DNA of 53,570 nucleotides from Bacillota bacterium (lineage in GTDB: Bacteria > Bacillota > Clostridia > Lachnospirales > Lachnospiraceae). Location: positions 1 through 53,570 of the forward strand of contig JAEWMB010000046.1 of the NCBI GenBank assembly GCA_023457255.1, given 5' to 3'. Positions 41,278 through 50,213 of this stretch are shown piece after piece. The notes beneath the pieces are model-generated. The model saw only the letters and a program-made list of their open reading frames with translations, had not been told where the DNA came from and made no database searches. The position numbers and the translations under genes are program-made. Each line of letters opens with the position of its first letter. Position 1 is the stretch's first letter.

Positions 41278-42471
41278 TTATTTTTGCCTATCAGTTTTTT
41301 TAATTACCTGCTCGATACGATCAGCAACTTTTATTGAGGCTGTACCTGTTTCTTTCACTTCAAGTTCCTCTAAAAACAGCCGCGCCCTATCCCGTTCCGA
41401 ATCTTTGTAACTTCGAATCTTTTCTATTAATTCGCTCTGCTTATAAGCAATTGGAAACGGAAGTGCAGGAAAATCGAAATAGAAGCCTCTTTCCGTATTA
41501 TAGTTCCTATAATCCTTGGCATATAAAAAGACAGGACGATTCATCAAGGCAAACTCAAACATAGTATTCGAGTAATCCGTAATTAATACATCTGAAATCA
41601 TCATCAGTTCATACATGTCTTTATAAGTACTTGCATCAATATACCTTTCCTGTTTCTTTAAACGTGCGCTTTGCTCTCTCACCAAGGGATGAAGACGCTC
41701 TATCGCAGCGAACTCTCCACCAAATCTTTTCGATAATTCCATACAAAGAACATCATAATCAAGCCGGTACACCGATAAATCTTCTGAACTTCGATAAGTT
41801 GGCGCATACAATACAAGTTTCTTTGTCTTCTCTATACCCAAACTAGATTTGATATGGTTCTTCAACTTCTCCTTATTAATAGAAAGTAAAAGATCCATGC
41901 GAGGGCTTCCCCACTCTGCAATTTCACCGGAAAACCAAAATGCCCTTCGGTACAGCCTGGTGCAATAAGTACTGTTTGATACGTACAAATCAGTCATGGA
42001 AGAATCTTTTTTTGCACGCTTAATGTAAGTTTCGCCCAAGTAATCTCTACAATCGCCTTCTATTTTTTTAAGGGCAAACCCTCCATGCCACAACTGTATA
42101 TAATATTGGTTTTTGCGTTTTTTGATATAACCTTCCTTTCGGTTACATTCAACCCAAACTTTAGCTGTAGCAAGAAAATAGATGGCAGACAGGGTATTTG
42201 TTTTTTTTACTTTAATTAAGCCGGATCTGGTTACCTCATCCGGACGGTTACAGATAAAAATAAGCTCATAAGGCTTCCTTCTGCGAATAAGTTCTTCTGT
42301 CACATACTTCACATTATCGCCAAATCCCCATACATTCATCAATACGATTCGATTCTTCCTTATCGGGAAGAGCCGAAACAGATAAAAGAATACGGCAATA
42401 AATCCATACCGTATTCCTTTATATAATTCAAGGAGAGGTTTGGGCATCAGCCTCTTAATTCGTTCTCTCAT
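41278..42471 (-). CDS. CDP-glycerol glycerophosphotransferase family protein
   Basis: 397 residues of the TagB/TarF/TagF family. Seen: YIQLWHGGFALKKIEGD, SNSTYCTRLYRRAFWF, the LLSINK and KKLVLYAPTYRS block, AIERLHPLVRE, and MISDVLITDYSNTMFEFALMNRPVFLYAKD near the end. It transfers glycerol phosphate (or a related alditol phosphate) from a CDP carrier to a growing wall polymer. ATG overlaps the upstream glycosyltransferase stop by 4 nt, so the two are coupled. The TagGH-like exporter genes upstream complete a small teichoic-acid-like gene set. Confidence 0.9.
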   Translation of the reverse strand: MRERIKRLMPKPLLELYKGIRYGFIAVFFYLFRLFPIRKNRIVLMNVWGFGDNVKYVTEELIRRRKPYELIFICNRPDEVTRSGLIKVKKTNTLSAIYFLATAKVWVECNRKEGYIKKRKNQYYIQLWHGGFALKKIEGDCRDYLGETYIKRAKKDSSMTDLYVSNSTYCTRLYRRAFWFSGEIAEWGSPRMDLLLSINKEKLKNHIKSSLGIEKTKKLVLYAPTYRSSEDLSVYRLDYDVLCMELSKRFGGEFAAIERLHPLVREQSARLKKQERYIDASTYKDMYELMMISDVLITDYSNTMFEFALMNRPVFLYAKDYRNYNTERGFYFDFPALPFPIAYKQSELIEKIRSYKDSERDRARLFLEELEVKETGTASIKVADRIEQVIKKTDRQK

Positions 42472-43643
42472 AAGCGCTCCAGAATCTCACCAAACTGCTT
42501 TCCTGTCTTTTGCCAGCTTAGTGTATTTAAATATTCTTGTGCATTTTTTTGTTGTTCCTTTAAAACTTCCGGAGCAGAAAGCACACTTTTTAATTTTTTA
42601 TACAAATCATCCGCTGACATCTCAACTAAAGTAGCACAATTCTTTGGAAAGAAATACTCAAATGTTCCTTCACTAAACTCAATCAGCGGTAAGCCGGTGG
42701 CTAGCATCTCATAGGGTACGGTACAGATATTGGTCATGGATGCTGCCAAACCAAAATCCACTTCTTCATAAAGTGAACGCAGTTCCTGCTTGTTCAGCAT
42801 ACCAATATTTTCTCCGCCTCGAACCTGAAAGGTTTTTGCTTCTCCGTAATATTTAGCGGTAAGTTTAATTCCATCGTTTAACAGCATCTTACCGACTTTC
42901 TCAATCATATATTGAACTACACACGGCAGTCGTTTTCCATAATATTTAAGATAGACAGCAATCACAATCTCTTTTTTTTCCGGATAACTGTCAAAATCCC
43001 GTTCTTTCAATGGATATTCTGCTCTTTCATATGGAAAATCAATAATATCAATTGGAGAAACAGGCTTACACTCCCGCTCAATCATCTCTTTATTCCAAGC
43101 ACCCAAACTTACCATATGCAAGCCCTGTTCGTATGTTTTTTTCGCCATTAAAAACATTTCTCCAAAGGTATAGAAATATGGCTCATAATCCTGAACGTAA
43201 TACATCTTGTAACTGCCTAACCTCTTAATATGAGAAATAGTATCCCAACCGGTTGCAACCACAACGTCCGGACATTTCTTCTCATTGAATTTACGAAAAG
43301 AAGCCGCTGTTAAGAAAGTTCCCTGAACTCCCGGCAGATTGCATTTAGCAACGTACTCCATCTCTTTCTTGCTTTGTGCCTTATAAACCGCATAATATAC
43401 GTGATATCCCTGCTTTGCCAACTCCGTACCTAAACGTAACACCGATGTCTGCCCGCCAACAAAACGCACCATACGGGTTAATAAGAAACAGATAGTTTTT
43501 ACTTTCTTAGGCGGAACATTTTCCACGACAGAAGGATCGTAGCTTTCTAACAATGCATTGACACGATAAGCATCTACTCTTGCCTGTACACTATGAATTA
43601 AACTGAGTAATGTTCGTTTTCCCTCTCGAATTAAGGCTTCCAT
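42468..43643 (-). CDS. GT4-like glycosyltransferase (WsaF/rhamnosyltransferase-like)
   Basis: 391 residues. GT-B fold with KTICFLLTRMVRFVGGQTSVLRLGTELAKQGY at the N-terminal nucleotide-sugar fold and YEEVDFGLAASMTNICTVPYEMLATGLPLIEFSEG in the C-terminal half, a layout like the rhamnosyltransferase WsaF. The ~45-residue front is helical. It adds a sugar to the surface polymer; donor and acceptor are not deducible. Overlaps the glycerophosphotransferase gene by 4 nt and follows the ABC ATPase by 115 nt. Confidence 0.82.
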   Translation of the reverse strand: MEALIREGKRTLLSLIHSVQARVDAYRVNALLESYDPSVVENVPPKKVKTICFLLTRMVRFVGGQTSVLRLGTELAKQGYHVYYAVYKAQSKKEMEYVAKCNLPGVQGTFLTAASFRKFNEKKCPDVVVATGWDTISHIKRLGSYKMYYVQDYEPYFYTFGEMFLMAKKTYEQGLHMVSLGAWNKEMIERECKPVSPIDIIDFPYERAEYPLKERDFDSYPEKKEIVIAVYLKYYGKRLPCVVQYMIEKVGKMLLNDGIKLTAKYYGEAKTFQVRGGENIGMLNKQELRSLYEEVDFGLAASMTNICTVPYEMLATGLPLIEFSEGTFEYFFPKNCATLVEMSADDLYKKLKSVLSAPEVLKEQQKNAQEYLNTLSWQKTGKQFGEILERL

Positions 43644-43758
43644 ATGAGTCCTCCATTGTTTATTGTAATAATTTAGTACTCTTAGTCATTAACCCTCAAC
43701 TATGCTTTCACAACATTTGCGCCTATAAAATGAACCATTGTGACGGAATAGTCTCTCC

Positions 43759-44502
43759 TTATTTATTCAGCCTCTGCTCATATAGGTTACAAATAGTCTC
43801 CGAATCTCCCTGTGCAACAAGCCTCCCCTTCTCAATAATGATAGCACGGTCACATAGAGAACGTACCTGCGCAAGGCTATGAGATACAAACAAAACAGTA
43901 ATCTTCTTGTCAAACATATCCTTTATTTTCTTTTCACTTTTCTTTCTGAATTTAGCATCGCCAACCGATAAGACCTCATCCAAAATTAATATCTCCGGCT
44001 CTACAATGGTTGCGATGGAAAAACCAAGTCTGGCTTTCATACCGGAGGAGTAATTTTTTAACGGTACATTAATAAAATCTCCCAGCTCAGAAAATTCAAC
44101 AATTTCGTCATACTTTTCCTTAATAAAGCTTCTTGGATATCCAAGTACTGCTCCATATAAATAAATATTTTCGGCACCGGTATATTCTTTATCAAATCCG
44201 GCTCCAAGCTCAAGTAACGGCACAATATTACCATTCTTAGTTACTGTTCCTTCTGTTGCTTTCAAAACTCCCGCGATTACTTTTAATAAAGTACTTTTAC
44301 CAGCACCATTTAAGCCTAAGATACCAACTCGCTGACCTTTTTTTATCTGAAATGATACCTCTTTTAAAGCCCAGAATTCATTATATCCTAACTCTCTGCG
44401 AAATAGCTTTATCGCATATTCTTTCATACTATCAACTTTTTCAGCATTCATATTAAATCTGACACCAACGTTACTTACTTTTAATGCTATATTATTATCC
44501 AT
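43759..44502 (-). CDS. polysaccharide/teichoic-acid exporter ATPase (TagH/Wzt-like)
   Basis: 247 residues: Walker A GLNGAGKSTLLK, signature YSSGMKARLGFS, Walker B EILILDEVLSVGDA, switch His VSHSLAQV. An N-terminal extension MKEYAIKLFRRELGYNEFWAL is typical of TagH/Wzt. It ends soon after the ATPase core, without the C-terminal carbohydrate-binding (Wzt) or extracellular (TagH) domain. Pairs with the permease at 44690-45466. Gap of 187 nt to that gene contains a two-hairpin element (copy D). Confidence 0.92.
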   Translation of the reverse strand: MDNNIALKVSNVGVRFNMNAEKVDSMKEYAIKLFRRELGYNEFWALKEVSFQIKKGQRVGILGLNGAGKSTLLKVIAGVLKATEGTVTKNGNIVPLLELGAGFDKEYTGAENIYLYGAVLGYPRSFIKEKYDEIVEFSELGDFINVPLKNYSSGMKARLGFSIATIVEPEILILDEVLSVGDAKFRKKSEKKIKDMFDKKITVLFVSHSLAQVRSLCDRAIIIEKGRLVAQGDSETICNLYEQRLNK

Positions 44503-44596
44503 TGTTCCTCCATTCCGCTGCTATTTTAGGTTACCGCTAGGATCACAATCATCCCTGGGTACTCTGGCGGCCTGTACTGTATATCAACACTCATTC

Positions 44597-44664
44597 CTGC
44601 GCAGTCTTGCCATGAAAGCTTATGCAGATTAAACACAATTATAAACTTCTAATTAAAAACTTAG
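44597..44664. repeat. dispersed two-hairpin element, copy D
   Basis: Palindrome CTGCGCAG (44597-44604), then arms AAGCTTAT (44616-44623) and ATAAACTT (44641-44648), pairing with one G-U in the minus sense, then a weak AT-rich hairpin CTAA/TTAG (44649-44664). Same order as copy C (51724-51792). It ends ~95 nt 5' of the ATPase ATG. Confidence 0.4.
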
Positions 44665-44689
44665 TTTTACATCCAAGGTCATATCAGGA

Positions 44690-45466
44690 CTAAATATATA
44701 ATACGAACTTATCCTGCTTCTTATAAAACATGAACACACCCACAAGAAGTACAACAACACTAAATGTGGCCGAATACAGAAAATACTTTGTGTTCATCGG
44801 TTCTCCTAATATGGCATTACGGAAATTTTGAATAATACCGAACAATGGATTGTATTTTAAAATCCATGCATTCTTGCTTGCAAGTATCTTAACCGGATTA
44901 TAGAAAATGGCTGAAGCATACATAACCAGCATAAGGATAACACCCCATAGATATTCCGTATCTCTAAAGAATACGTCTAAGGTTGCTAAGATAAATCCGG
45001 TCCCTACCGTTAACACAAGCAAGGTCAGCATCGGTATAATCGCCTCAAAAATATGCCACGTAGGTTTTATGTTCTGCACTATTGCCACGACAACTAAAAC
45101 ACTTAAAGAAATCATAAATGTAACAAAACCTGATAGTGTGGAGGCAAGCGGATAGATGTACTTTGGTACATAAACCTTTCTTATCATCGCACTATTTCTA
45201 CGAATCGACTTTAGAGCCAACTTTGTACCGTTTGAAAAATAAGAATATAACAAACGGCCACATAATACGTATACCGGAAAATTAGGAGTGTCACGCCCCA
45301 TTAATGTAGTAAATACGATAGTTAATACAATCATTGTCAATAGTGGTTCCAATAAAGTCCATAGTAAGCCCAGCACCGAATTTCGATATTTTAATTTAAT
45401 ATCCTTTTTTACCAGTTCTCCCAGTAAGTATCTATACCTATTAAAATTGTTGAATACTCTTTTCAA
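44690..45466 (-). CDS. polysaccharide/teichoic-acid exporter permease (TagG/Wzm-like)
   Basis: ABC-2 permease of about 258 residues from a TTG at 45466, which has GGAGG five nt upstream. The frame stays open upstream to 45613, but that part reads unlike the family and contains a promoter. Core: RYLLGELVKKDIKLKYRNSVLGLLWTLLEPLL, the usual amphipathic entry and first helix, then five more helices; NPLFGIIQNFRNAILGEP is the conserved loop before the last pair. It moves undecaprenyl-linked wall polymer to the outside with the ATPase downstream. Confidence 0.88.
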   Translation of the reverse strand: MKRVFNNFNRYRYLLGELVKKDIKLKYRNSVLGLLWTLLEPLLTMIVLTIVFTTLMGRDTPNFPVYVLCGRLLYSYFSNGTKLALKSIRRNSAMIRKVYVPKYIYPLASTLSGFVTFMISLSVLVVVAIVQNIKPTWHIFEAIIPMLTLLVLTVGTGFILATLDVFFRDTEYLWGVILMLVMYASAIFYNPVKILASKNAWILKYNPLFGIIQNFRNAILGEPMNTKYFLYSATFSVVVLLVGVFMFYKKQDKFVLYI

Positions 45467-45584
45467 ATTATCCTCCATTTCTGCGGACATTGTTTTACGC
45501 ATAGGAAGCATGTGCCGAGGATGTGTTAGGCACAAACTTCGTAAACACGCCGCTAAAAAATTTGCTACATAATCTATCGGAGAC

Positions 45585-45613
45585 AGTATCTCATTCAAGT
45601 ACGGATATGTCAA
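45585..45613 (-). promoter_or_regulatory. promoter of the TagG-like gene
   Basis: TTGACA (45608-45613), 17-nt spacer, GATACT (45585-45590) on the minus strand. Start near 45578 leaves a ~110-nt leader before the TTG start and rules out the longer reading frame. Confidence 0.55.
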
Positions 45614-45679
45614 TAGATAAGATTATGTAGCAGCATTAGTTACTACGATATACGCTTGAAACTAGAATAGTATCCAAGC

Positions 45680-45740
45680 ATCGGATCTGCGGTGTAAAAA
45701 AATACACCTGTTACCGGTAGGTCATAAAACAATCTTCCGA
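45680..45740 (-). terminator. hairpins after leuA, possible terminator
   Basis: ATCGGA/TCCGAT (45680-45685, 45735-45740) encloses GGTGTA/TACACC (45691-45708), whose loop is TTTTTT on the minus strand. It lies just past the leuA stop. Without a clear trailing T run the call is tentative. Confidence 0.35.
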
Positions 45741-45747
45741 TAGTAAA

Positions 45748-47418
45748 CTATAAGTAATACAACCTGTTAATTGCGCTGAATAAAGCTCTTAAAGAAGCTC
45801 TTGTAATATTGGAACTGGTGCCGACACCAAATACGGCTTTTCCAGATTCCGTATCCATTACATGAAGATAGGCTGCTGCCCTAGCATTGGCACCCTCACC
45901 AAGAGAATGCTCACTATAGTCAAGAATCTTTATTTTCTTTCCGACAACTTCTTGTAATCCATGATGTACTGCATCAATCGGACCATTGCCGGCAGCTTTA
46001 AACTCTTTCTCTTCTCCATTGTTTTGGTAAGTTACTGTAACAATGGTATCATAGGTATCATGAGAATCAGACACATCCTCCATCTTGCAGCGTACAAAAT
46101 GAAGTGGTTCCTTTCGCTCCAGGTAACAGTTTTTAAACTCCTGCATAATTTGGTCCGGAGCTACTTCTCCCTGCTTTTCAGAAATTTGCTGGATTACATC
46201 TGCGAATTCCTTATGCATTGCCTTTGGCAGCTTATATCCAAAATAGGTTTCCATAATAAAGGCAACACCGCCTTTTCCTGATTGACTGTTAATACGGACA
46301 ATCGGTTCATAGCATCTGCCAATGTCTGCAGGATCCACCGGTAAATAAGGCACTTGCCAAAATTCCCGTTTTCTATCCTTCATGGCTTTTGTTCCCTTAT
46401 TAATTGCATCCTGATGGGAGCCGGAAAATGCAGTAAATACTAATTTTCCTGCATATGGATGTCTTGAATGTACTTGCATTTTACAACAGCGTTCATAAAT
46501 TTCTATGATTTCATTGATATTTTCAATGTTTAGTCCAGGGTCAATTCCCTGAGAGAACATATTATATGCAATATTTAAAATATCAACATTACCGGTTCGT
46601 TCCCCGTTACCGAACAAGGTACCTTCTACTCGGTCCGCACCGGCCAGAATCGCTAGTTCTGTTCCGGCAACTCCCGTTCCTCTATCATTATGAGGATGTA
46701 CACTTAAAATAATGCTTTCTCTGTTTTTCAAATGCTTTGACATCCATTCAATCTGGTCTGCATATACATTCGGTGTATTCATTTCTACTGTAGCAGGCAG
46801 GTTAAATATTATCTTATTCTCTATTGACGGTTCCCAAATATCCTGAACCGCCGTACAGATTTCTAATGCAAAATCCAATTCCGTTCCGGTAAAACTTTCC
46901 GGGGAATATTCTAATATGATTTTACCCTCAAAACCCTTTGCATATTCCTTAACTAACCTTGTTGCCTGCACTGCAATCTGAATGATTTCTTCACGATTCA
47001 TGTGAAATACAACATCTCTTTGCAGTGTAGAGGTTGAGTTGTAAATATGTACTACCGCTTGCTTTACTCCTTGCAGTGCTTCAAATGTTCTTTGAATTAA
47101 ATGTTCTCTGCACTGTACCAAAACCTGAATGATAACATCATCCGGTATTAATTTGCGGTCAACTAACTGTCTTAGAAAATCATATTCAATTTGGGATGCG
47201 CTTGGAAAACCAACCTCAATTTCCTTAAAGCCCAACTTAACTAAAAGGTTGAAAAATTCTATTTTCTCTTCCACAACCATCGGTTCAATCAATGCTTGAT
47301 TGCCATCTCTTAAATCAACACTACACCATGCCGGTGCTTTGGTTATCTCTTTGTCAGGCCATTCACGCTCTGGAAATATAATGACAGGATTTTTTTGATA
47401 CCTCTTATAATTAATCAT
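45748..47418 (-). CDS. leuA: 2-isopropylmalate synthase
   Basis: First step of leucine synthesis: acetyl-CoA plus 2-oxoisovalerate to 2-isopropylmalate. About 556 residues, the long LeuA form. Starts NPVIIFPEREWPDKEITKAP then WCSVDLRDGNQAL, with metal ligands in LRDGNQ and HPHNDRGTG and the catalytic loop GTLFGNGERTGNVDI. The C-terminal ~130 residues form the LeuA regulatory dimer domain, where leucine feedback acts. ATG 47418 is preceded by GAGGTTAAGC; an ATG 12 nt earlier overlaps that site. No other leu gene follows. A T-box-like leader lies upstream. Confidence 0.96.
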   Translation of the reverse strand: MINYKRYQKNPVIIFPEREWPDKEITKAPAWCSVDLRDGNQALIEPMVVEEKIEFFNLLVKLGFKEIEVGFPSASQIEYDFLRQLVDRKLIPDDVIIQVLVQCREHLIQRTFEALQGVKQAVVHIYNSTSTLQRDVVFHMNREEIIQIAVQATRLVKEYAKGFEGKIILEYSPESFTGTELDFALEICTAVQDIWEPSIENKIIFNLPATVEMNTPNVYADQIEWMSKHLKNRESIILSVHPHNDRGTGVAGTELAILAGADRVEGTLFGNGERTGNVDILNIAYNMFSQGIDPGLNIENINEIIEIYERCCKMQVHSRHPYAGKLVFTAFSGSHQDAINKGTKAMKDRKREFWQVPYLPVDPADIGRCYEPIVRINSQSGKGGVAFIMETYFGYKLPKAMHKEFADVIQQISEKQGEVAPDQIMQEFKNCYLERKEPLHFVRCKMEDVSDSHDTYDTIVTVTYQNNGEEKEFKAAGNGPIDAVHHGLQEVVGKKIKILDYSEHSLGEGANARAAAYLHVMDTESGKAVFGVGTSSNITRASLRALFSAINRLYYL

Positions 47419-47486
47419 GCTTAACCTCATTTCTCACCGCTTTTTTGCTTATCTGGTGTTGTGTGAGCGAATTTATCGCTTTGCAG

Positions 47487-47578
47487 CGCGAATACCACCC
47501 TCTGCTCATGTCAATCTCAAATAATAACTTCTAAATACACCGAGCAATAACGCAAAGTACTTCACAGGCTCTTGGTGT
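47487..47578 (-). promoter_or_regulatory. T-box-like leader of leuA
   Basis: Minus-strand AGGGTGGTATTCGCG (47501-47487) is close to the T-box motif AGGGTGGnACCGCG and is followed by a CGC-rich hairpin ending TTCGCTC. Upstream, GAAGTACTTTGCGT (47563-47550) resembles the AGUA region of T-box stem I, inside a hairpin closed by ACACC/GGTGT and GAGC/GCTC (47537-47578). A gene of leucine synthesis is a typical T-box target. A terminator or sequester helix is not clear, and stem I looks short. Confidence 0.5.
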
Positions 47579-47649
47579 TTGATTATAAGCGAATAGTTTT
47601 AGAAAGATTTTATTGAGAAATTAGTATTGCTTCCGAATACCTTTCGATA

Positions 47650-47658
47650 ATTATATCA
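47650..47658 (-). promoter_or_regulatory. candidate promoter of leuA (extended -10)
   Basis: TGATATAAT (TG-n-TATAAT) on the minus strand, with no good -35. It would give a ~225-nt leader, enough for the T-box-like structure. Another TATAAT lies at 47582-47587, also without a -35. Confidence 0.4.
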
Positions 47659-47712
47659 ACACTTGCTTTATAAGTCATTCAGAATTTAGTACAAATTGTT
47701 TTATATTTTATG

Positions 47713-47988
47713 TTATTTTTCGTGATATTCTACGAACTCTGATTCAAGAGCATCTAACAGCTTGTCAAATGCTTCCTCCTCATTCTCCCCCTCGCAGATT
47801 AGCTCAACTTCATCACCGAACTTAATACATGCCGATAAAACACCTAATACACTTTTTGCATTTACGGTACGATTGCCTAGTTTCAATTCTACCTTGCATG
47901 GAAATTCCATTGCTAATTTACAGAGATCCCCGGCCGGCCTAAGATGAAGACCTGTTTCGCTTTTGATTACAACCTTACCGCTTACCAT
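47713..47988 (-). CDS. HPr-family phosphocarrier protein
   Basis: 91 residues from ATG 47988 (GGAGG five nt upstream). With this start, the active histidine falls exactly at 15 (GLHLRPAG) and the regulatory serine at 46 (NAKSVLG), as in HPr. It carries phosphate between enzyme I and sugar permeases, and Ser46 phosphorylation would allow CcpA-type regulation. The RPA motif is intact. No other PTS gene is nearby, and it follows cdaR by ~90 nt across an element copy; whether it is the main HPr or a paralogue is not known. Confidence 0.9.
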   Translation of the reverse strand: MVSGKVVIKSETGLHLRPAGDLCKLAMEFPCKVELKLGNRTVNAKSVLGVLSACIKFGDEVELICEGENEEEAFDKLLDALESEFVEYHEK

Positions 47989-48027
47989 TTTTACCTCCAT
48001 TCCTGTGCTGACTTTTTTGCGCTTCCT

Positions 48028-48084
48028 AAGTTTGTGTACAAGTCACAGCCACAAACTTGCTAAGTGAAAGAGTTATCTTTCACT
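48028..48084. repeat. dispersed two-hairpin element, copy B
   Basis: Perfect arms AAGTTTGTG (48028-48036) and CACAAACTT (48050-48058), four bases, then a perfect 8-bp hairpin AGTGAAAG/CTTTCACT (48063-48084). The last part overlaps the cdaR stop codon. Lies ~40 nt 5' of the HPr ATG. Confidence 0.6.
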
Positions 48085-49324
48085 CTTCTCTCTCAACTAC
48101 CTCAACGCTAATAGTGACCGGCTGAATGGTAAGCTGAGCGTTTGCTTTATATTGTACCGTAACCGAATGGGTTCCCAGCCCATAATTTAATAAATCAATA
48201 TATGGCCGAATCGTTAACGCTGATACTTCCTTTAAAGTTTCCGAAACACCCATAACACGTACATTAATATTACCAAGAGTTTTAAAAATAACCTCATAAT
48301 CGCTATCCAGATTTTTAACCTGAATATCTGACATTCGTACCGACAAATCCTTACTGCCCAATTGGTCGATTTTAACTGTAATATCAAAGGTATTGATTTC
48401 ATCTACCAGGGTATATACTCCGGAATAGGCATCTTCCAGAATTGTTTCGATATTTCTTTTCTCCGGAAAGGTTTCTTTCTTGCCATTAATGTCTATCTGC
48501 TGCTTTAACCAATAAATCTTATCCAAATCTTTTTGCTTCCCGGCAATTGTAATGGTTTTTGGTTCCCAAACAACATCGGTGCATTGATAACCATATGCAG
48601 GAGTTCCAACCGGTGATACTTGAATCGGTATTGTCTTTGTCGGCAATACCGTCACATCTACCGTAACTTCTTTGGTTTCAAAATCAAGTTTTTCGGTATC
48701 TACAATATACCCATTCTCATCATAAACAACCAGATTTTCCATTAATTGATAAGAATCACTCGCCTGATCGACATTAACCTCTACAACAACATCTTTAATT
48801 TTAGCAATCTTTTTCTTTGAACCGGAAATCTCAATAATATTTGGATTTGCAATTAATTCCGTAACATAATAGCCTTCCTTCGCTTCACCAGTCTGTCTTA
48901 CATTAACACGAAAGGTTTGTGTATCTAGTTCTTCCAGTGCCAAAGTCATCATCTGGGTCTGTTCAAGAATCTCTATTTCCTCCGCATTGTATTTATAGGA
49001 TTCCTTAGGTGTTACATGGATCGGCACTGCATTCACCATAGACATCTCTTTAAAATCTGCGACCGCTATAAAATCAGTATTCTTTAATCCGTCGATAATC
49101 GTTCGTTTTCCTCGAATCTTTATTGAGATAATATCGCCAGACTCAACATCATAACGCTTGTTATGCTGCTCCATAGTCTCCGTATTGATAGTTTGGACTT
49201 CAATATCATCAATCGTACTGGTTATGTAGGGGTCTGAGATATTCATAATCATTACCCAACATAATGCAGCGATAAGGAAAGATATGATTTTAAGCGGTAT
49301 ATTTCTAGTTATTACCTTTTTCAT
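48080..49324 (-). CDS. cdaR: CdaR (YbbR-domain) regulator of diadenylate cyclase
   Basis: 414 residues. One N-terminal membrane helix (~9-27) and four YbbR-like beta domains outside the membrane. CdaR proteins bind CdaA and tune its c-di-AMP synthesis. The start overlaps the cdaA end by 20 nt, which indicates translational coupling. The last codons sit in the hairpin of element copy B. Confidence 0.92.
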   Translation of the reverse strand: MKKVITRNIPLKIISFLIAALCWVMIMNISDPYITSTIDDIEVQTINTETMEQHNKRYDVESGDIISIKIRGKRTIIDGLKNTDFIAVADFKEMSMVNAVPIHVTPKESYKYNAEEIEILEQTQMMTLALEELDTQTFRVNVRQTGEAKEGYYVTELIANPNIIEISGSKKKIAKIKDVVVEVNVDQASDSYQLMENLVVYDENGYIVDTEKLDFETKEVTVDVTVLPTKTIPIQVSPVGTPAYGYQCTDVVWEPKTITIAGKQKDLDKIYWLKQQIDINGKKETFPEKRNIETILEDAYSGVYTLVDEINTFDITVKIDQLGSKDLSVRMSDIQVKNLDSDYEVIFKTLGNINVRVMGVSETLKEVSALTIRPYIDLLNYGLGTHSVTVQYKANAQLTIQPVTISVEVVEREE

Positions 49325-50186
49325 CCTTTCTCTTTCCCCTCCATAGCTTTATCTTCTTTACCTCGCCCGGCGCCTTTTTTTGTATCTCCGAAAGTTTGGC
49401 TCTCAAGTAATCTCCATCAACACTTCTTATTAGCTGCCCGCCCTTTGCAATCGATACCTTACCTGTTTCCTCCGAAACAATAATTGTAAAACTATCTGTC
49501 ACCTCACTAATGCCAACCGCAGCTCTATGTCTTGTTCCTAAATCCTTCGAAAGCCTCATATTATCAGAAAGAGGCAGATAACAGGTTGCTGCTGTAATTC
49601 TATTGCCGCGGATGGTAATAGCACCATCATGAAGTGGTGTATTGTGTTCAAAGATATTGATTAGCAACTGACTGCTTAATACCGCATCAAGTGAAATACC
49701 GGTTCGTTCAAATTCACCTAAAGATACTTCCTGCTCAATCACCATTAAAGCACCGGTTTTGGTTTTCGCTAATTCAAATGTTGCCCTAACTAGTTCATTC
49801 AATGTTTCATCGGAAAATCGTTCTGGTTTTTCCTTGGCATCACTAAGATAGAACAATGGAGAAACAATACTTTTTTGTCCCAATTGCTCCAGTGCCTTTC
49901 GAAACTCCGGCTGGAAGACGATAATCAATGCTATGATACCAACATTTATCGTATTCACAAATATCCAAATAATTACATTAAAGTTAAAGAGGTAGGCAAT
50001 GACCCAAAGGACAAACAAGATCACTAATCCTTTCATTAAGGACCATGCACGTGTTGTCTTTACCCACTTAATCACATTATAGATTAAGAATGCCAGTAAG
50101 AATATCTCAATGATATCCGTTATCTTTAATTTCGGTAAAGAAAGGCGTACCAAATAGTCTTGTATAAACGTCTTAATTGATTCCAT
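49305..50186 (-). CDS. cdaA: diadenylate cyclase CdaA
   Basis: 293 residues. Three membrane helices (~24-90) then a DAC domain. Catalytic motifs are intact: DGA (187-189, LHDGAITI) and RHR (219-221, GTRHRAAVG). It joins two ATP to make c-di-AMP, the messenger that controls potassium, osmotic balance and wall homeostasis. It is the third gene of an operon headed by two membrane proteins and followed by cdaR. ATG 50186 follows GGTGGGGAT. Confidence 0.97.
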   Translation of the reverse strand: MESIKTFIQDYLVRLSLPKLKITDIIEIFLLAFLIYNVIKWVKTTRAWSLMKGLVILFVLWVIAYLFNFNVIIWIFVNTINVGIIALIIVFQPEFRKALEQLGQKSIVSPLFYLSDAKEKPERFSDETLNELVRATFELAKTKTGALMVIEQEVSLGEFERTGISLDAVLSSQLLINIFEHNTPLHDGAITIRGNRITAATCYLPLSDNMRLSKDLGTRHRAAVGISEVTDSFTIIVSEETGKVSIAKGGQLIRSVDGDYLRAKLSEIQKKAPGEVKKIKLWRGKRKDEKGNN

Positions 50187-50213
50187 GCTTACATCCCCAC
50201 CAATCGTATCTTT

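Noticed and set aside
45467..45613. N-terminal extension of the TagG-like permease
   Set aside because: It contains a TTGACA-17-GATACT promoter, reads unlike the family, and a TTG with strong GGAGG lies at the family's usual start.
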